A stretch of DNA of 64,000 bases from Trametes villosa. Its lineage: Eukaryota > Basidiomycota > Agaricomycetes > Polyporales > Polyporaceae. The notes beneath the pieces are model-generated. The model was given only the letters and a program-made list of their open reading frames with translations, was not told the DNA's origin and did no database searches. The stretch is taken from the NCBI GenBank assembly GCA_002964805.2, contig PUDQ02000001.1, positions 8,952,001 through 9,016,000 of the forward strand, in the 5' to 3' direction. Shown here in pieces: positions 44,801-53,174 of the stretch. How positions within the stretch are numbered: the first letter of the stretch is position 1; every line of letters begins with the position of its first letter. Made by a program: the position numbers and the translations under genes.

Positions 44801-47800
44801 GCTTCGTCGTGGGGTTGTAGAACTTCCAGCCCTTGTAGCCCTCCGGGTACCCAATGAAGACGCATTTCTCCATGTGAGGAGACAGGCCTTGTCGCTTGTC
44901 ACGCTGGACGTGGACGTAGGCCGTGCAGCCCCAAACACGGAGGTGGGACACGTCCGGTTTGCGACCATACCAGAGCTCGTAGGGTGTAGCATCTGGGCAG
45001 GCAGAGGAGTACGAGCGGTTGAGCACATGGACCAGCGAGAGGACGGCCTCTCCCCAGAACGTCTGAGGGAGTCCTGACTCTGCCAGCATGGCTGTAACCC
45101 CGTCCGACAGCATCCGGTTGGTGCGCTCAGCGACGCCGTTCTGCTGGGGACGGTTCCGGACAGAGTGCTGACGCTCAATGCCGTGGTCCACACAGAAGTC
45201 GATGAACTCCTGGGACATGTACTCCCCGCCCTTGTCGTCACGTAGGGCCTTGACCGGCGAGCCAGTCTGCGTCTCCACCCACGTGCAGTAGGCCTTGAAC
45301 GCGCCAAACACGCCGGACTTCCTCTTGAGCAGGAAGAGAGCCCGGAAACGCGAATGGTCGTCCACAAAGATGACCCAGTAGCGGAACCCCTGGTGGGTCT
45401 GCTTCCACAGAGCGCCCTTCAAGTCCGAGTGGACGAGGACACCCCGGGAGGGCGCACGATGCGACGAGGAGGGGAAGGGGTTGGCGTGCATCTTGCCAGC
45501 AAGACAAGGCTCGCAGATGGGATCTGGGCGAGCCGTCGACCTGAGCACAAGCCCAGTGACCAGGCCCTTGTCGAGCAGTGTCCTGACGCTGTCTGGGGCG
45601 CAGTGGGCAAAGCGATGGTGCCAGAGCGCAAGATCCATGGGGAGCGTCGAAGCGAGCTGAGCTAGCTCTGCTGCAGGGGGATCTGGAGCGATGGTGGTGC
45701 CGGCAAGGAGGGCGGTGTTGCGCTCATTGATGGGGGCGCAGAAGAGCGTCCTGCCGTCGAGGGCGAAGTCCATACGCGCAGAGGAGATGGAGACGGTGAA
45801 ACGACGGTGTTTGGTCAAGAACAAGACGGACAGGAGGTTGTTTCTATGCGCAGGGACATGCAGAACCCTTGTGAACTCGATGTCTCGGCCCTCTCTCCCC
45901 CCAACCAGCGGTCTGAAGACGACCGAGCCCACCCCGGACGAGTAGACGACCTGGTTGTCCGCCAGACGGATCGGAACGCGCAGAGGCTCGTAGTTGCGAA
46001 GCCAGTGACGATGGGGAGTCATATGAGACGTGGCCCCTGTGTCTGCATTCCAATCGACGTCAGCATCGAGCTGGAGAGGAGATAGAGCGTCCCCAGGGTC
46101 AGGGAGACGGAGACTTGCGCTGCCAGCGAACTCCTGGATGGAGGAGGAGGTGGGGGACGCGTCCTGGGCTTTGTTCGCGCTCTCAGCGCGCGGCTTGCGT
46201 GGTTCCTGGGCCCGCTTCTGCGCGCGCTGGAACTTGAAGCACTGGGACATGATGTGGTTGTCCTGGTGGCAGAACGCGCACTTGGAGCGAGGGGAGTGCG
46301 TCGCAGAGGCAGAGAGGGTGGTGGACGACGCCAGGGACGTCTCAGAGGTGTGGGAGCGGTTGATCTCGTGGTTCTGGAAGGCAGAGACGATGGTGGCCTT
46401 GCTGAGCTTGTCCTGGAGCAGGAGAGCGTCGATGAGGGAGGTGTACTGGTCTGGGAGGGCTCGGATGAGCGCCATGGACTGCAGCTCGTCGTCTAGGTCC
46501 TTCAGGGTGAAGTTCTGGGGGCGGAGATTTTGGATGGAGCGCATGGACTCCTCAACGCGAGCAGAAAGCGAGGAGAGGGACTCATCCTCGCTTTTCCGGA
46601 TGGAGAAGAGGGTGTTGTAGGCGTTGAAGCGTGCCCCAGGGCGACGGACGACGTGGGCAGCCTCCAGCTTCTTCCAGATCTCGACAGGATTGTCCTCAGA
46701 GCCAGCAAAGTGGATTTGCTGCTCAGGCTCCACGCCAAGGAAGATCTCACCCGCAGCCTTCTCCTCTCGCCTGAACCACTCCTTCTGCTCCTCGTCCTCG
46801 GAGGGCATGGACGAGTGCCCTGATCTTCCATCATGGTGGGGCCTGGGAGTTTGTCTTTCCCCAAGGCACTTCATTCTACCCCCAATAGTCATTATAACTG
46901 GTCCTTTCTGCTTCTCCTCGTCCTCGGAGGGCATAGACTCGGTCCCCTTGACCAGAGACCAGAGGCCATGCTTCATCAGCCAGGCTCTCATCTCTCCGCT
47001 CCATTGGGGGTAGTTGGACGACGAGAGGGGCTTGAAACTTGGAGTGGAAGACGACGACATGGTGCGGGAGCGGTGGGCGGAAGCGCGAGCGACGACGACG
47101 AGATTTGGGATCAGGAGAGATCCAGGGAAAATTTTCGCTCAGATAGGGGCTGGAAAGCACAGAGAGAGGAGGGGGTGACTCTTGAAGGAAGATCAGAGCG
47201 CAGATGGGGCTGGATGGCAAGCAGGGAGCAGGGAGTCGAGCAGGGGCAGTCAGAGCGCAGGGCTCATAACCTGTTAGAGCCTGATGCTGCTGAGAGCGAA
47301 GGCTGGGGCTCAAGTTGACAAACAACAAACTGTGGTCCAAGTTGAGCTGCTTAATACATTACATGAAGAACGACCTGTATCTCACCTGTGGTCCAAGTTG
47401 AGCTGCTGAAGAAAGCAGACGACAAGGATCGCAGGGAGGACGAGGCGTGGGCCAAATATCCGACAGCAAAAGCATTAAGTAAGCGAGCTATGGAGGAAAC
47501 AAAATAAGCGCTGTGAAGCGTTCAGTAGGAAAACCCAGAAGGTTGAGATTTCAATTCCAGCTGGTGCCGGCGCATTTCTGGGCGCCGGCGCCTAAGAATT
47601 CTAGAATAGGAAGGAGGCACCGCGTGCGAGCGCTGTGCAAAGTCTGAAGTCAAACGGACGCAAAGAATGCGAAGAATCACCACATTCAACATTGACACCC
47701 CAAAGGTAGAGGACTCCCAGGAGCCAGTCATCAAGCAGGAGCTGGAGAACCTACAAGATAGCAAGTTGGAGGCATCTTCAAAATTGGTGAGTGGTTCTGC

Positions 47801-47922
47801 TTCGCCTTGTGCAAGTGTAAGTGATAATATTGGTGCAGCTTTCCAAAAAGGGTCTTCAGGAGCCCATCAAGAGGGAGCCTGACATTAAGAAGGAGCCCAT
47901 CATCAAGAAGGAGTCTGAATGA
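41818..47922 (+). CDS. Small gene with SUMO-site-like repeats, intron 1 holding a copia element
   Basis: I do not recognise the family. Three exons (41,818-41,919, 47,706-47,786, 47,839-47,922) join in frame to 88 residues. Exon 1 begins MTNNTFDNLVDALNECFFRN; the rest is acidic and Lys/Glu-rich. Four Lys lie in hydrophobic-K-x-E contexts: VIKQE (K44), IKREP (K72), IKKEP (K78) and IKKES (K84), the last three six residues apart. These match SUMO-acceptor consensus sites, which is the only functional hint. The first intron is 5,786 bases because the copia element at 41,987-47,691 sits in it; without element and duplicated site it would be 76 bases, a normal length. Splice sites (GTATGT, CCAAAG; GTGAGT, GTGCAG) remain intact. 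The gene is an inference from open frames and splice sites. Confidence 0.5.
41982..41986. repeat. Target-site duplication, left copy (TTGAC)
   Basis: TTGAC stands directly before the left LTR and again directly after the right LTR at 47,692-47,696, as expected for copia integration. Confidence 0.95.
41987..42406 (-). repeat. Copia 3' LTR (left on the plus strand)
   Basis: On the minus strand it runs TGTTGAATGTGG to GGCTCTAACA, that is TG...CA. It has the same length as the other LTR with 11 differences. Confidence 0.97.
42407..42416 (-). other. Polypurine tract of the copia element
   Basis: On the minus strand CAGGGGGGAG directly precedes the 3' LTR, the place and composition of the plus-strand primer. 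Confidence 0.85.
42485..47060 (-). pseudogene. Copia Gag-Pol polyprotein, frameshifted and RT active site mutated
   Basis: ATG at 47,060 opens a 1,294-codon frame. In order it holds Gag; a CCHC knuckle (CAFCHQDNHIMSQC); aspartic protease (DWNADTGATSHM); integrase with HHRFAH zinc part and D,D-35-E residues (VHSDLKG, LRDDKGGEY, NGVAERTNR); a long Pro/Ser-rich linker; and reverse transcriptase (CKWVFRLKRKADGS, SIDISHAFINGDL, YGLKQSARMW). Three defects are visible. The RT box reads YVND instead of YVDD (43,392-43,403, Asp to Asn by one G-to-A change). A frameshift at about 43,180-43,200 puts the RT end and RNase H (STEAEFVAAVEAGKEIFWV, ADMLTKALP) in another frame ending at 42,485. Gag carries a 126-base in-frame insertion (46,809-46,934) with a 21-base flank duplicated. 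The element cannot move on its own. Confidence 0.93.
47247..47271 (-). other. Primer-binding site, initiator-tRNA-Met half molecule type
   Basis: Directly after the 5' LTR the minus strand reads GGTTATGAGCCCTGCGCTCT then GACTG. This is complementary to the anticodon stem-loop and D-arm side of initiator tRNA-Met (anticodon CAU), as known for Drosophila copia, and not to the tRNA 3' end. Priming would thus use a cleaved tRNA half. Confidence 0.85.
47272..47691 (-). repeat. Copia 5' LTR (right on the plus strand)
   Basis: It is the partner of the LTR at 41,987-42,406, also 420 bases. It should hold the element's promoter; no obvious TATA box was seen. Confidence 0.97.
47692..47696. repeat. Target-site duplication, right copy (TTGAC)
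   Basis: It matches 41,982-41,986. Confidence 0.95.
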
Positions 47923-48468
47923 GCCAAACACTACTGCCTGCAAGGCTCTTGTGGTGGGTGCAAACACTGCGTTTAAGCACCTCAGTGGGTGAGAAAGCCC
48001 ACCACTCACAGGAATAATTAGGTAGTCTAAAAGTTGGAGTGTCACTACTGTAGCAGGGTTTGAACATCTTGTAGCACCCGTGAATCCCGAACACGGTCGC
48101 ATGTACTCCACATCTGGAGTGTGCCTGACATTCAATGCCTGAACACCCCGCAGTTGCGCAGACTACGTGGGCAAGTCGGATCTACTCCAACCCAAGGAAC
48201 TGCTGGTGCACTCCAATATGGGTATACACCAGCTACTAGGGAAGTGCCACCTCAGCCAGCGGCCATAACCTCGTGTGCAAGCATTGCTTGTACTTCATAA
48301 GAGCTGAACGTTCAGACCTCGTTTAGACGCGCGACAGAGCGTATCGTTCGCGCTTGTGCTCGTGCATGGGCGCGCAACCTATCAGGACAATGGTTGAATT
48401 GGTGGCCGAGGTCATTTGACCGTGCAGGGCCGCACGCGCGCCAGGGCTTCTAGCCACGTGAGGCTAAC
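47923..48468. other. Unassigned sequence
   Basis: No gene-like frame. Short inverted words (CCACTCACAGG, GTGGGTGAGAAAGCCCACCAC near 47,980-48,010) could fold. Nothing else was seen. Confidence 0.4.
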
Positions 48469-48620
48469 ACTGCACCACCCTCCACCACCTTGATCACTGC
48501 TCCGGTGGCCCACCCTACTGACCACGCTGCGCTCACGGCTCTGGTGACGGTGCTTCACATGTACAACAAAATGATCAGCAAGATGCACGAAGCCAGGACC
48601 CGCAACAGCTGGAACATCAG
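48469..48620 (+). CDS. Isolated coding-like exon, unrecognised
   Basis: One frame reads VAHPTDHAALTALVTVLHMY then NKMISKMHEARTRNSWNIR and stops at a CAG/GTGCGG donor at 48,620. It looks like an amphipathic helical segment. No neighbouring exon could be joined with confidence. It could belong to the small gene just upstream or be a stray fragment. Confidence 0.3.
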
Positions 48621-49034
48621 GTGCGGTAATTGGCATTTCCTGCTATTCCCTTGCGCTGACTATTCTAGTAGCTCTACTACCAGTCCGGCTGCGTGCATGC
48701 AGAAAGCCACACGTCTCCTACCATATCTCGAGGCCGGACCGTACATCAATATATCCCAGGTCATTCGATGTGTCGATATGCGCTGCCGGTGAAGGGTGTG
48801 TCGCCGAAGAGAGAAGTGCTGTTCTGGACCAATTGTAGGGCCCCTCACCACTTCCTGCTTTGACTTGGGGGGAGAAGGCCGTTTCCGGCAGGTACAATTG
48901 ATGAGGAGAGTTCATCAGTGATAGAATCTTTGATCATAATATATTGTTTTAACATTGCTATTGACTAGTGGTTGAACTGTTGTAAGGAAAATAAAACTGT
49001 AACAACTACAATAAAATGGACAGTGAAATGATAT
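48621..49034. other. Unassigned sequence before the peptidase gene end
   Basis: It includes a piece resembling the family B head (GACTTGGGGGGAGAAGGCC, then a GGCCGTTTCCGGC hairpin and ACAATTGATGAGG) at about 48,858-48,907. The rest is AT-rich. Confidence 0.45.
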
Positions 49035-50343
49035 TCACAACTTGGTATACAGAAGAACACTTACCCGCCTCTTTCCTGCTTTCTGTAGCAAGTTAGAATC
49101 AAGGTTGATAATATTTCCCTCTTCTACAAGACTGGTCCCAGTTTTAATCCCATCATGGAACCATACATCACCATGTTTGTCCACTACACGGCATGTGAAG
49201 TGAAACTTGCCAAAGTAAATTAACCCACACAGCCTATATCTATCTACATGGTCTGGCAATATGACTTCAGTGCAGATTTCTGCCTTGACATTGTGGATAT
49301 TGAATGCTACAAAAGCAGGGGCAGTCTCATACTTTATGCACTGGTGCAATGGCCGCTCACACTGTGGGCATGTCTGGCTTGTCTTTTGGTTGAAGATGGC
49401 ACCCATCCAGGCAGTGATACTCTGGCCCTTGTATGACCCTCCCTTGTACAAGCTATTTTTCCAGATCTGCTTAGAGGTGTCCCAGAGAATATTGCTGGCC
49501 CCCTCAGCCTCGCTAGAGTAATGGCATGATTGACATGCATAATATTGGGTCTGGGTGTCTTCGGAGGCTTGCAGCAGCTCTCTGACAAGGGCATAGATGT
49601 CAGTTCCCACTGGTCCATTAGGATAACTTTCAGGATCCTGGGCATGGAGAATATTCCTGATTGACTGCCTGATTGCCGTTGTGTAGTCACTAATATTTGT
49701 AGAACTGCGGTTGAAGCCTTCAGTAATTTTGGACAGCAGCAAATTTTGTGCAGGCACTATTTCACCCCACTGCTGCTTGCACTCGGTATACACTGTAAGC
49801 AATATTGTGAGAATGCTGTCATAGGCACAGCTGTAGTTGGCACTGTCCCACTTGAAACCAATCAGACTGACTCTGGGAGCTGACTCTTCACCACGCACTT
49901 TTTTGAAAGCAATCACATCATCAGAATCTTCCTCCCTTTTTCGCTTAGCTGCTTTCTTATTAATGGTGTTGCTTACAGTCGTCAGGGCTTGGGTGCCCTT
50001 TGCTGCAACATATCCGGATGTCTTAGTCTGGGGATCCTGAATTTCTGTTGGCTTGGGCTGCTTTTTATCCTTGGGTTTGGGTTTTTCAATCACCTGCCAC
50101 GGCGCATCACTTTGGATATCTTCCACTGGGAAAGGGTCATTGACATTCCAAGTCAGGGCAGCGTGCATTGTCTTGGGCATGAATTTCTCGCCCTTCCACT
50201 GTCTGAATCAATGGACCAGCTCATTGCGTGTGATGCCAGTGATTGCAGGTGATATTTTGCCCAGGTAGCGTAGTTTGGTTATTTCATCCAGCAGTTCAAG
50301 CTCCCTGAACTCCTGGCGCAGACTTCCTGCTATTCCCCCAGTC
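49035..50343 (-). pseudogene. Helitron helicase C-terminal remnant joined to a USP-like cysteine peptidase
   Basis: The minus strand from 50,343 reads SLRQEFRELELLDEITKLRY and FRQWKGEKF, the C-terminal region one expects after the helicase of a fungal Helitron protein, with one in-frame TGA at 50,210-50,208. From ATG 50,180 a 381-codon frame follows: a basic Lys-rich linker (IEKPKPKDKKQPKP), then a peptidase-like domain with the Cys box WDSANYSCAYDSILTILLT (Cys nucleophile candidate), CXXC pairs (CQSC, CPQC) and a His box KFHFTCRVVDKHGDVWFHDG that matches the H-[FY]-T...W..[HF]DG pattern of C19 ubiquitin-specific proteases. It ends at 49,035, but a GTAAGT after KAGKRR suggests splicing may extend it. 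USP-type activity is inferred from these two boxes. Confidence 0.7.
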
Positions 50344-50357
50344 AGCTAGCTCGATCA

Positions 50358-51803
50358 ATGAAGGAGATATTGCACATTCAGTGAGGAGGGGGTACAAATG
50401 CATCAGAAAATGCTGTCCTGTTGGATAGAATCTGCTGATGTCCTTTCCATACATATAGACTTATACTAGTATCATTAGAGTACTCACTAAAAAAAGATAG
50501 AGTCCTCAAAGCCCCACTGGCAAGGTGGGAGTGGGAAAGGGGGGTAGAAGGAGGGCATGGGGAGAGCGCCAGTTTGAGCGGATGGATAGCTAAGGTGTAT
50601 ACATTGCCTGATAGCTGCATTCAGCAGCTTTCAGACGGTGTATAGAGCTCAGCTATTGGGGAAGAACTGGTGGAGATATCAGCCAGGGGAGGCTGCTGTG
50701 GCTGAGCACTGCTCGCCTCCCCTGGCTGAAACTGCGCCTCGCGCGGCCGTGCGAATGGGTCGCCCATAATATATAGTACATTACCTTTAAAATGAGTCCT
50801 TCCCAACACGATTCCGGCCACTAACGGCCAAGTTGCAGCTTGCAGGTCTGCCCCTGAGGTGGGGCAGGCGCTGCACTGGAATCGCTGGACGGTTCTGCGC
50901 GCGTGAGGGCTCGTTCGGTGCGCATTTATCACCTGACTCTGGGGATATACTTCGCGCGCCCGCGCGTAAGGGAACGGCCGAGATATGGCCTGGTTTCTGT
51001 GGCAGAAGGGGGTATAAGCCTGGCGTGAAGCGCAATTAATACTTACCCATTTTGCGTCACATTACCCGCGTCCTGTTTGCCTTCAAAATGCGTTCAAACC
51101 GAGCCTATAATCAGCCAGATTGAGTAGAAACTGAGTGAGCTAGGGGGAGGGGACCTACCAGGCTATGGTGCTCAAAGGGGCAAATAGCCGCCAGACCCCC
51201 GAGGCTATCGGGAGGGCCGGGCAGCTCGGGAGATAAGGGGAGGGGCCTAATCAGTGAGATTAGGCCCTTATATCCCCAGATCTGTTATCTCTGGAGAGAT
51301 AACAGGCCTCCCCCGGGCTGCCTGCTTAATCAGGCCTCCCCCAGGCTGCCTGCCTAATCAGGCAGCTCCCAGTGGCTGCCCCGGAGCTTTGTGACACAAT
51401 ACGAAGCTGACGGTTCGTATTGTAAAACAGTTACGGGAGCTATATGGTTCGTGACAGTATTTGGCTACAACAGCTGCTGCGGCTCGAGTAGGTGTGCACA
51501 ATGGTGGCAGTAAGTACTTACTGGCGGCAAGTGCCAACGACAGGCGACGCCCAACTGCCTGACAGCCTGACACAAATACTAGCCAAATCGGCTTGGCTGG
51601 AGGGGCCGGAGATGAGATTGACAAGCAATGGTACCTGCATGGTGTTATAGTCGGGTGATATAGCGTGAGGGAGGACCTCTGTAAGGATATCAAGGCATAG
51701 ACACTCTAGTAGGGATAGAGGTTATGCAGAGTATGTGTGAGAGTGAGAGTGGGAGAATATGCACAAGAGCTTGGGCGACAGGAACGGCAGCGATATTATG
51801 GGA
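50358..51803 (-). repeat. Long inverted repeat 2, right arm (1,446 bases)
   Basis: This is the reverse complement of 30,722-32,167, with equal length and seemingly identical sequence, and includes family A copy 3. Its inner end abuts the truncated Helitron fragment after 14 bases; its outer end abuts a 96-base piece of family C without any gap. Confidence 0.95.
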
Positions 51804-51899
51804 CATTTTTTTCCCACAGACATCGTTTTCCGTGACGCGCGTTGGCAGGAAGCTCACCCCATAAGAAACAATTTCTTCGTTCCTCATCAATTGTAATTA
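51804..51899 (-). repeat. Repeat family C, 96-base head fragment (copy 6)
   Basis: Read on the minus strand it runs AATTACAATTGATGAGGAAC to GTCTGTGGGAAAAAAATG and differs from the head of inverted repeat 1 at only two or three positions. It is cut exactly where inverted repeat 2 starts. Confidence 0.9.
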
Positions 51900-52324
51900 A
51901 AAAAAACATGATGGCTCAAAACAACACTGGTTTTCACCTACTTCCGAATGTATCTTGCTGCTGAGGTGTAGAGTTTTTTTTTCTGACATATAGAGGCATT
52001 TCAAGGTTCTTTTGACATTGGCACCATCTACCGATGCACAACAATAGGCCTTTAGTGTACTGAACGGGGTATGTGAGTACTGTTGACACATGATAGAAAT
52101 CTTGTGCATTATCCCATTAATTGGACATGCCAGCATTGGCTCTCTAACCCAAGTAAATAAGTAAGTGCAGAGTAAGCGGACTAAAAGCGGAGTAAGTGGA
52201 GTTGAGTGCGCAGGTGTTGGAGGTTGCACGGGGTGTAACACCTACAAGCCAGCCTATGGATGTGCCGGAGGTAGACATTGTATGCCGTCATGGCCTGGAC
52301 CACAAAATAAAGTGATAGTACTCA
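51900..52324. other. Unassigned sequence, probable upstream region
   Basis: It has AGCGGAGT/AGCGGACT words near 52,165-52,205 that mirror those upstream of the small gene at 41,818. A weak open frame on the minus strand (52,241-51,897) has no motif. Confidence 0.4.
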
Positions 52325-52654
52325 CTAATAGTGGTTTTCCCAGATATTTAAGACCCCCCGGGGCCCAATCCAACAACTACAAAGCAGAGGATGAGGCCCA
52401 GAGGACAGGTGTGCCTTGAGCCCATGCCCAGCATCAGGGTGACGGTATAACTTGAATCCCAGTATTAACCAGTCATCATCTCTTGGGTTGTCCTCAAGCC
52501 TCTTTACCCTCTCAGAAAGCTTGAGCACAACATCTTTGTTCTTAAGCTCTTCCCAGTCCAACTCCTGAACATCAGACTCCTCACCTCTGTCATCGTTGAG
52601 TTTGGGTGCCAGACTGTCATGCAGAATGTGTGTTGACCAGTCCTTGTCTTCCAA
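52325..52654 (-). CDS. Unrecognised small acidic protein or gene fragment
   Basis: The frame starts MEDKDWSTHILHDSLAPKLN and contains SDVQELDWEELKNKDVVLKL and ERVKRLEDNPRDDDWLILGF; composition and codon use look protein-like. It remains open upstream to about 52,715 without another ATG, so the true start may be in an unseen exon. It lies head to head with the chromodomain-like gene at 52,734. I do not recognise the family. Confidence 0.35.
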   Translation of the reverse strand: MEDKDWSTHILHDSLAPKLNDDRGEESDVQELDWEELKNKDVVLKLSERVKRLEDNPRDDDWLILGFKLYRHPDAGHGLKAHLSSGPHPLLCSCWIGPRGVLNIWENHY

Positions 52655-52733
52655 GAAGGTGCTAGGGCCACCTGATGTAGGCTGCAGGGAGGTTCTGTGC
52701 TGATTTTCGTGTAATTTGTCTCAACCATGCAAC

Positions 52734-53174
52734 ATGCCTCCAGCTCCAGATACCGCAAAGGACAACGGGTCTGGCTCAGAGAGCGAGCCCAAATGTACGT
52801 GTTTTGTGAAAAAGCAGCCTGCATCCGCGTTGAAGAGCGCGTCCCAGGACCAAGACCAAGGGCACACAGAGGACAACACTGCAGAGGGCGACGAGAAGGT
52901 AGAGGTCCACAAGGAAGACGAAAAAGAGTTTGAGGTTGAGGCGATCCTCGACGTGCAACACCTCACACTGTTTGAAGTGCGTCCCAATAACAGGAACACA
53001 TACACGCACAATGTCTGACGATCCCCCGATATGTGCACCCACCCACAGGGCCGGATAGGCTACCTCCAAAAGGAGTTAATTACACATTTTCTGGGTTTAT
53101 TTGGCAGGGCAGCCAATCTGTTGAACCTCTACACCCCAAAATGGAATTACTCGCAGATAGATCCATCAAATTGA
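52734..53174 (+). CDS. Small protein with the beginning of a chromodomain
   Basis: Exon 1 (52,734-52,976, 81 codons) encodes an acidic leader (MPPAPDTAKDNGSGSESEPK) and then EFEVEAILDVQHLTLFE. A 72-base intron (GTGCGT...CCACAG) joins it in phase to GRIGYLQKE and a tail ending at 53,174, in total 122 residues. EFEVEAILD plus GRIGYL is the first beta-hairpin of a chromodomain, the module of HP1-type proteins that reads methylated histone H3. The usual VKWKGY and the following helix are absent, so the domain is broken or a further exon was missed. The leader is rich in Glu/Asp like fungal HP1 proteins. Likely a decayed or truncated relative. Confidence 0.5.

Larger units (their letters stand above)
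41987..47691 (-). mobile_element. Full-length Ty1/copia LTR retrotransposon (5,705 bases)
   Basis: The element has two 420-base LTRs, a tRNA primer site, a Gag-Pol frame, a polypurine tract and a 5-base target duplication, so it inserted as a whole. The LTRs differ at 11 of 420 positions (about 97.4 percent identity), nine of them transitions, so it is not brand-new. The order protease, integrase, RT, RNase H makes it copia type. It lies antisense within the intron of the small plus-strand gene. The coding region is defective (see the Gag-Pol entry). Confidence 0.97.

Noticed and set aside
47247..47271. tRNA-Met-like sequence
   Set aside because: Only about 25 bases complementary to the initiator tRNA anticodon side are present, directly after the LTR; it is a primer-binding site and not a tRNA gene.
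30722..51803. Starship giant element
   Set aside because: No tyrosine-recombinase captain gene (DUF3435 type) at either end, the host looks basidiomycete, and the ends are long inverted repeats rather than short ones.
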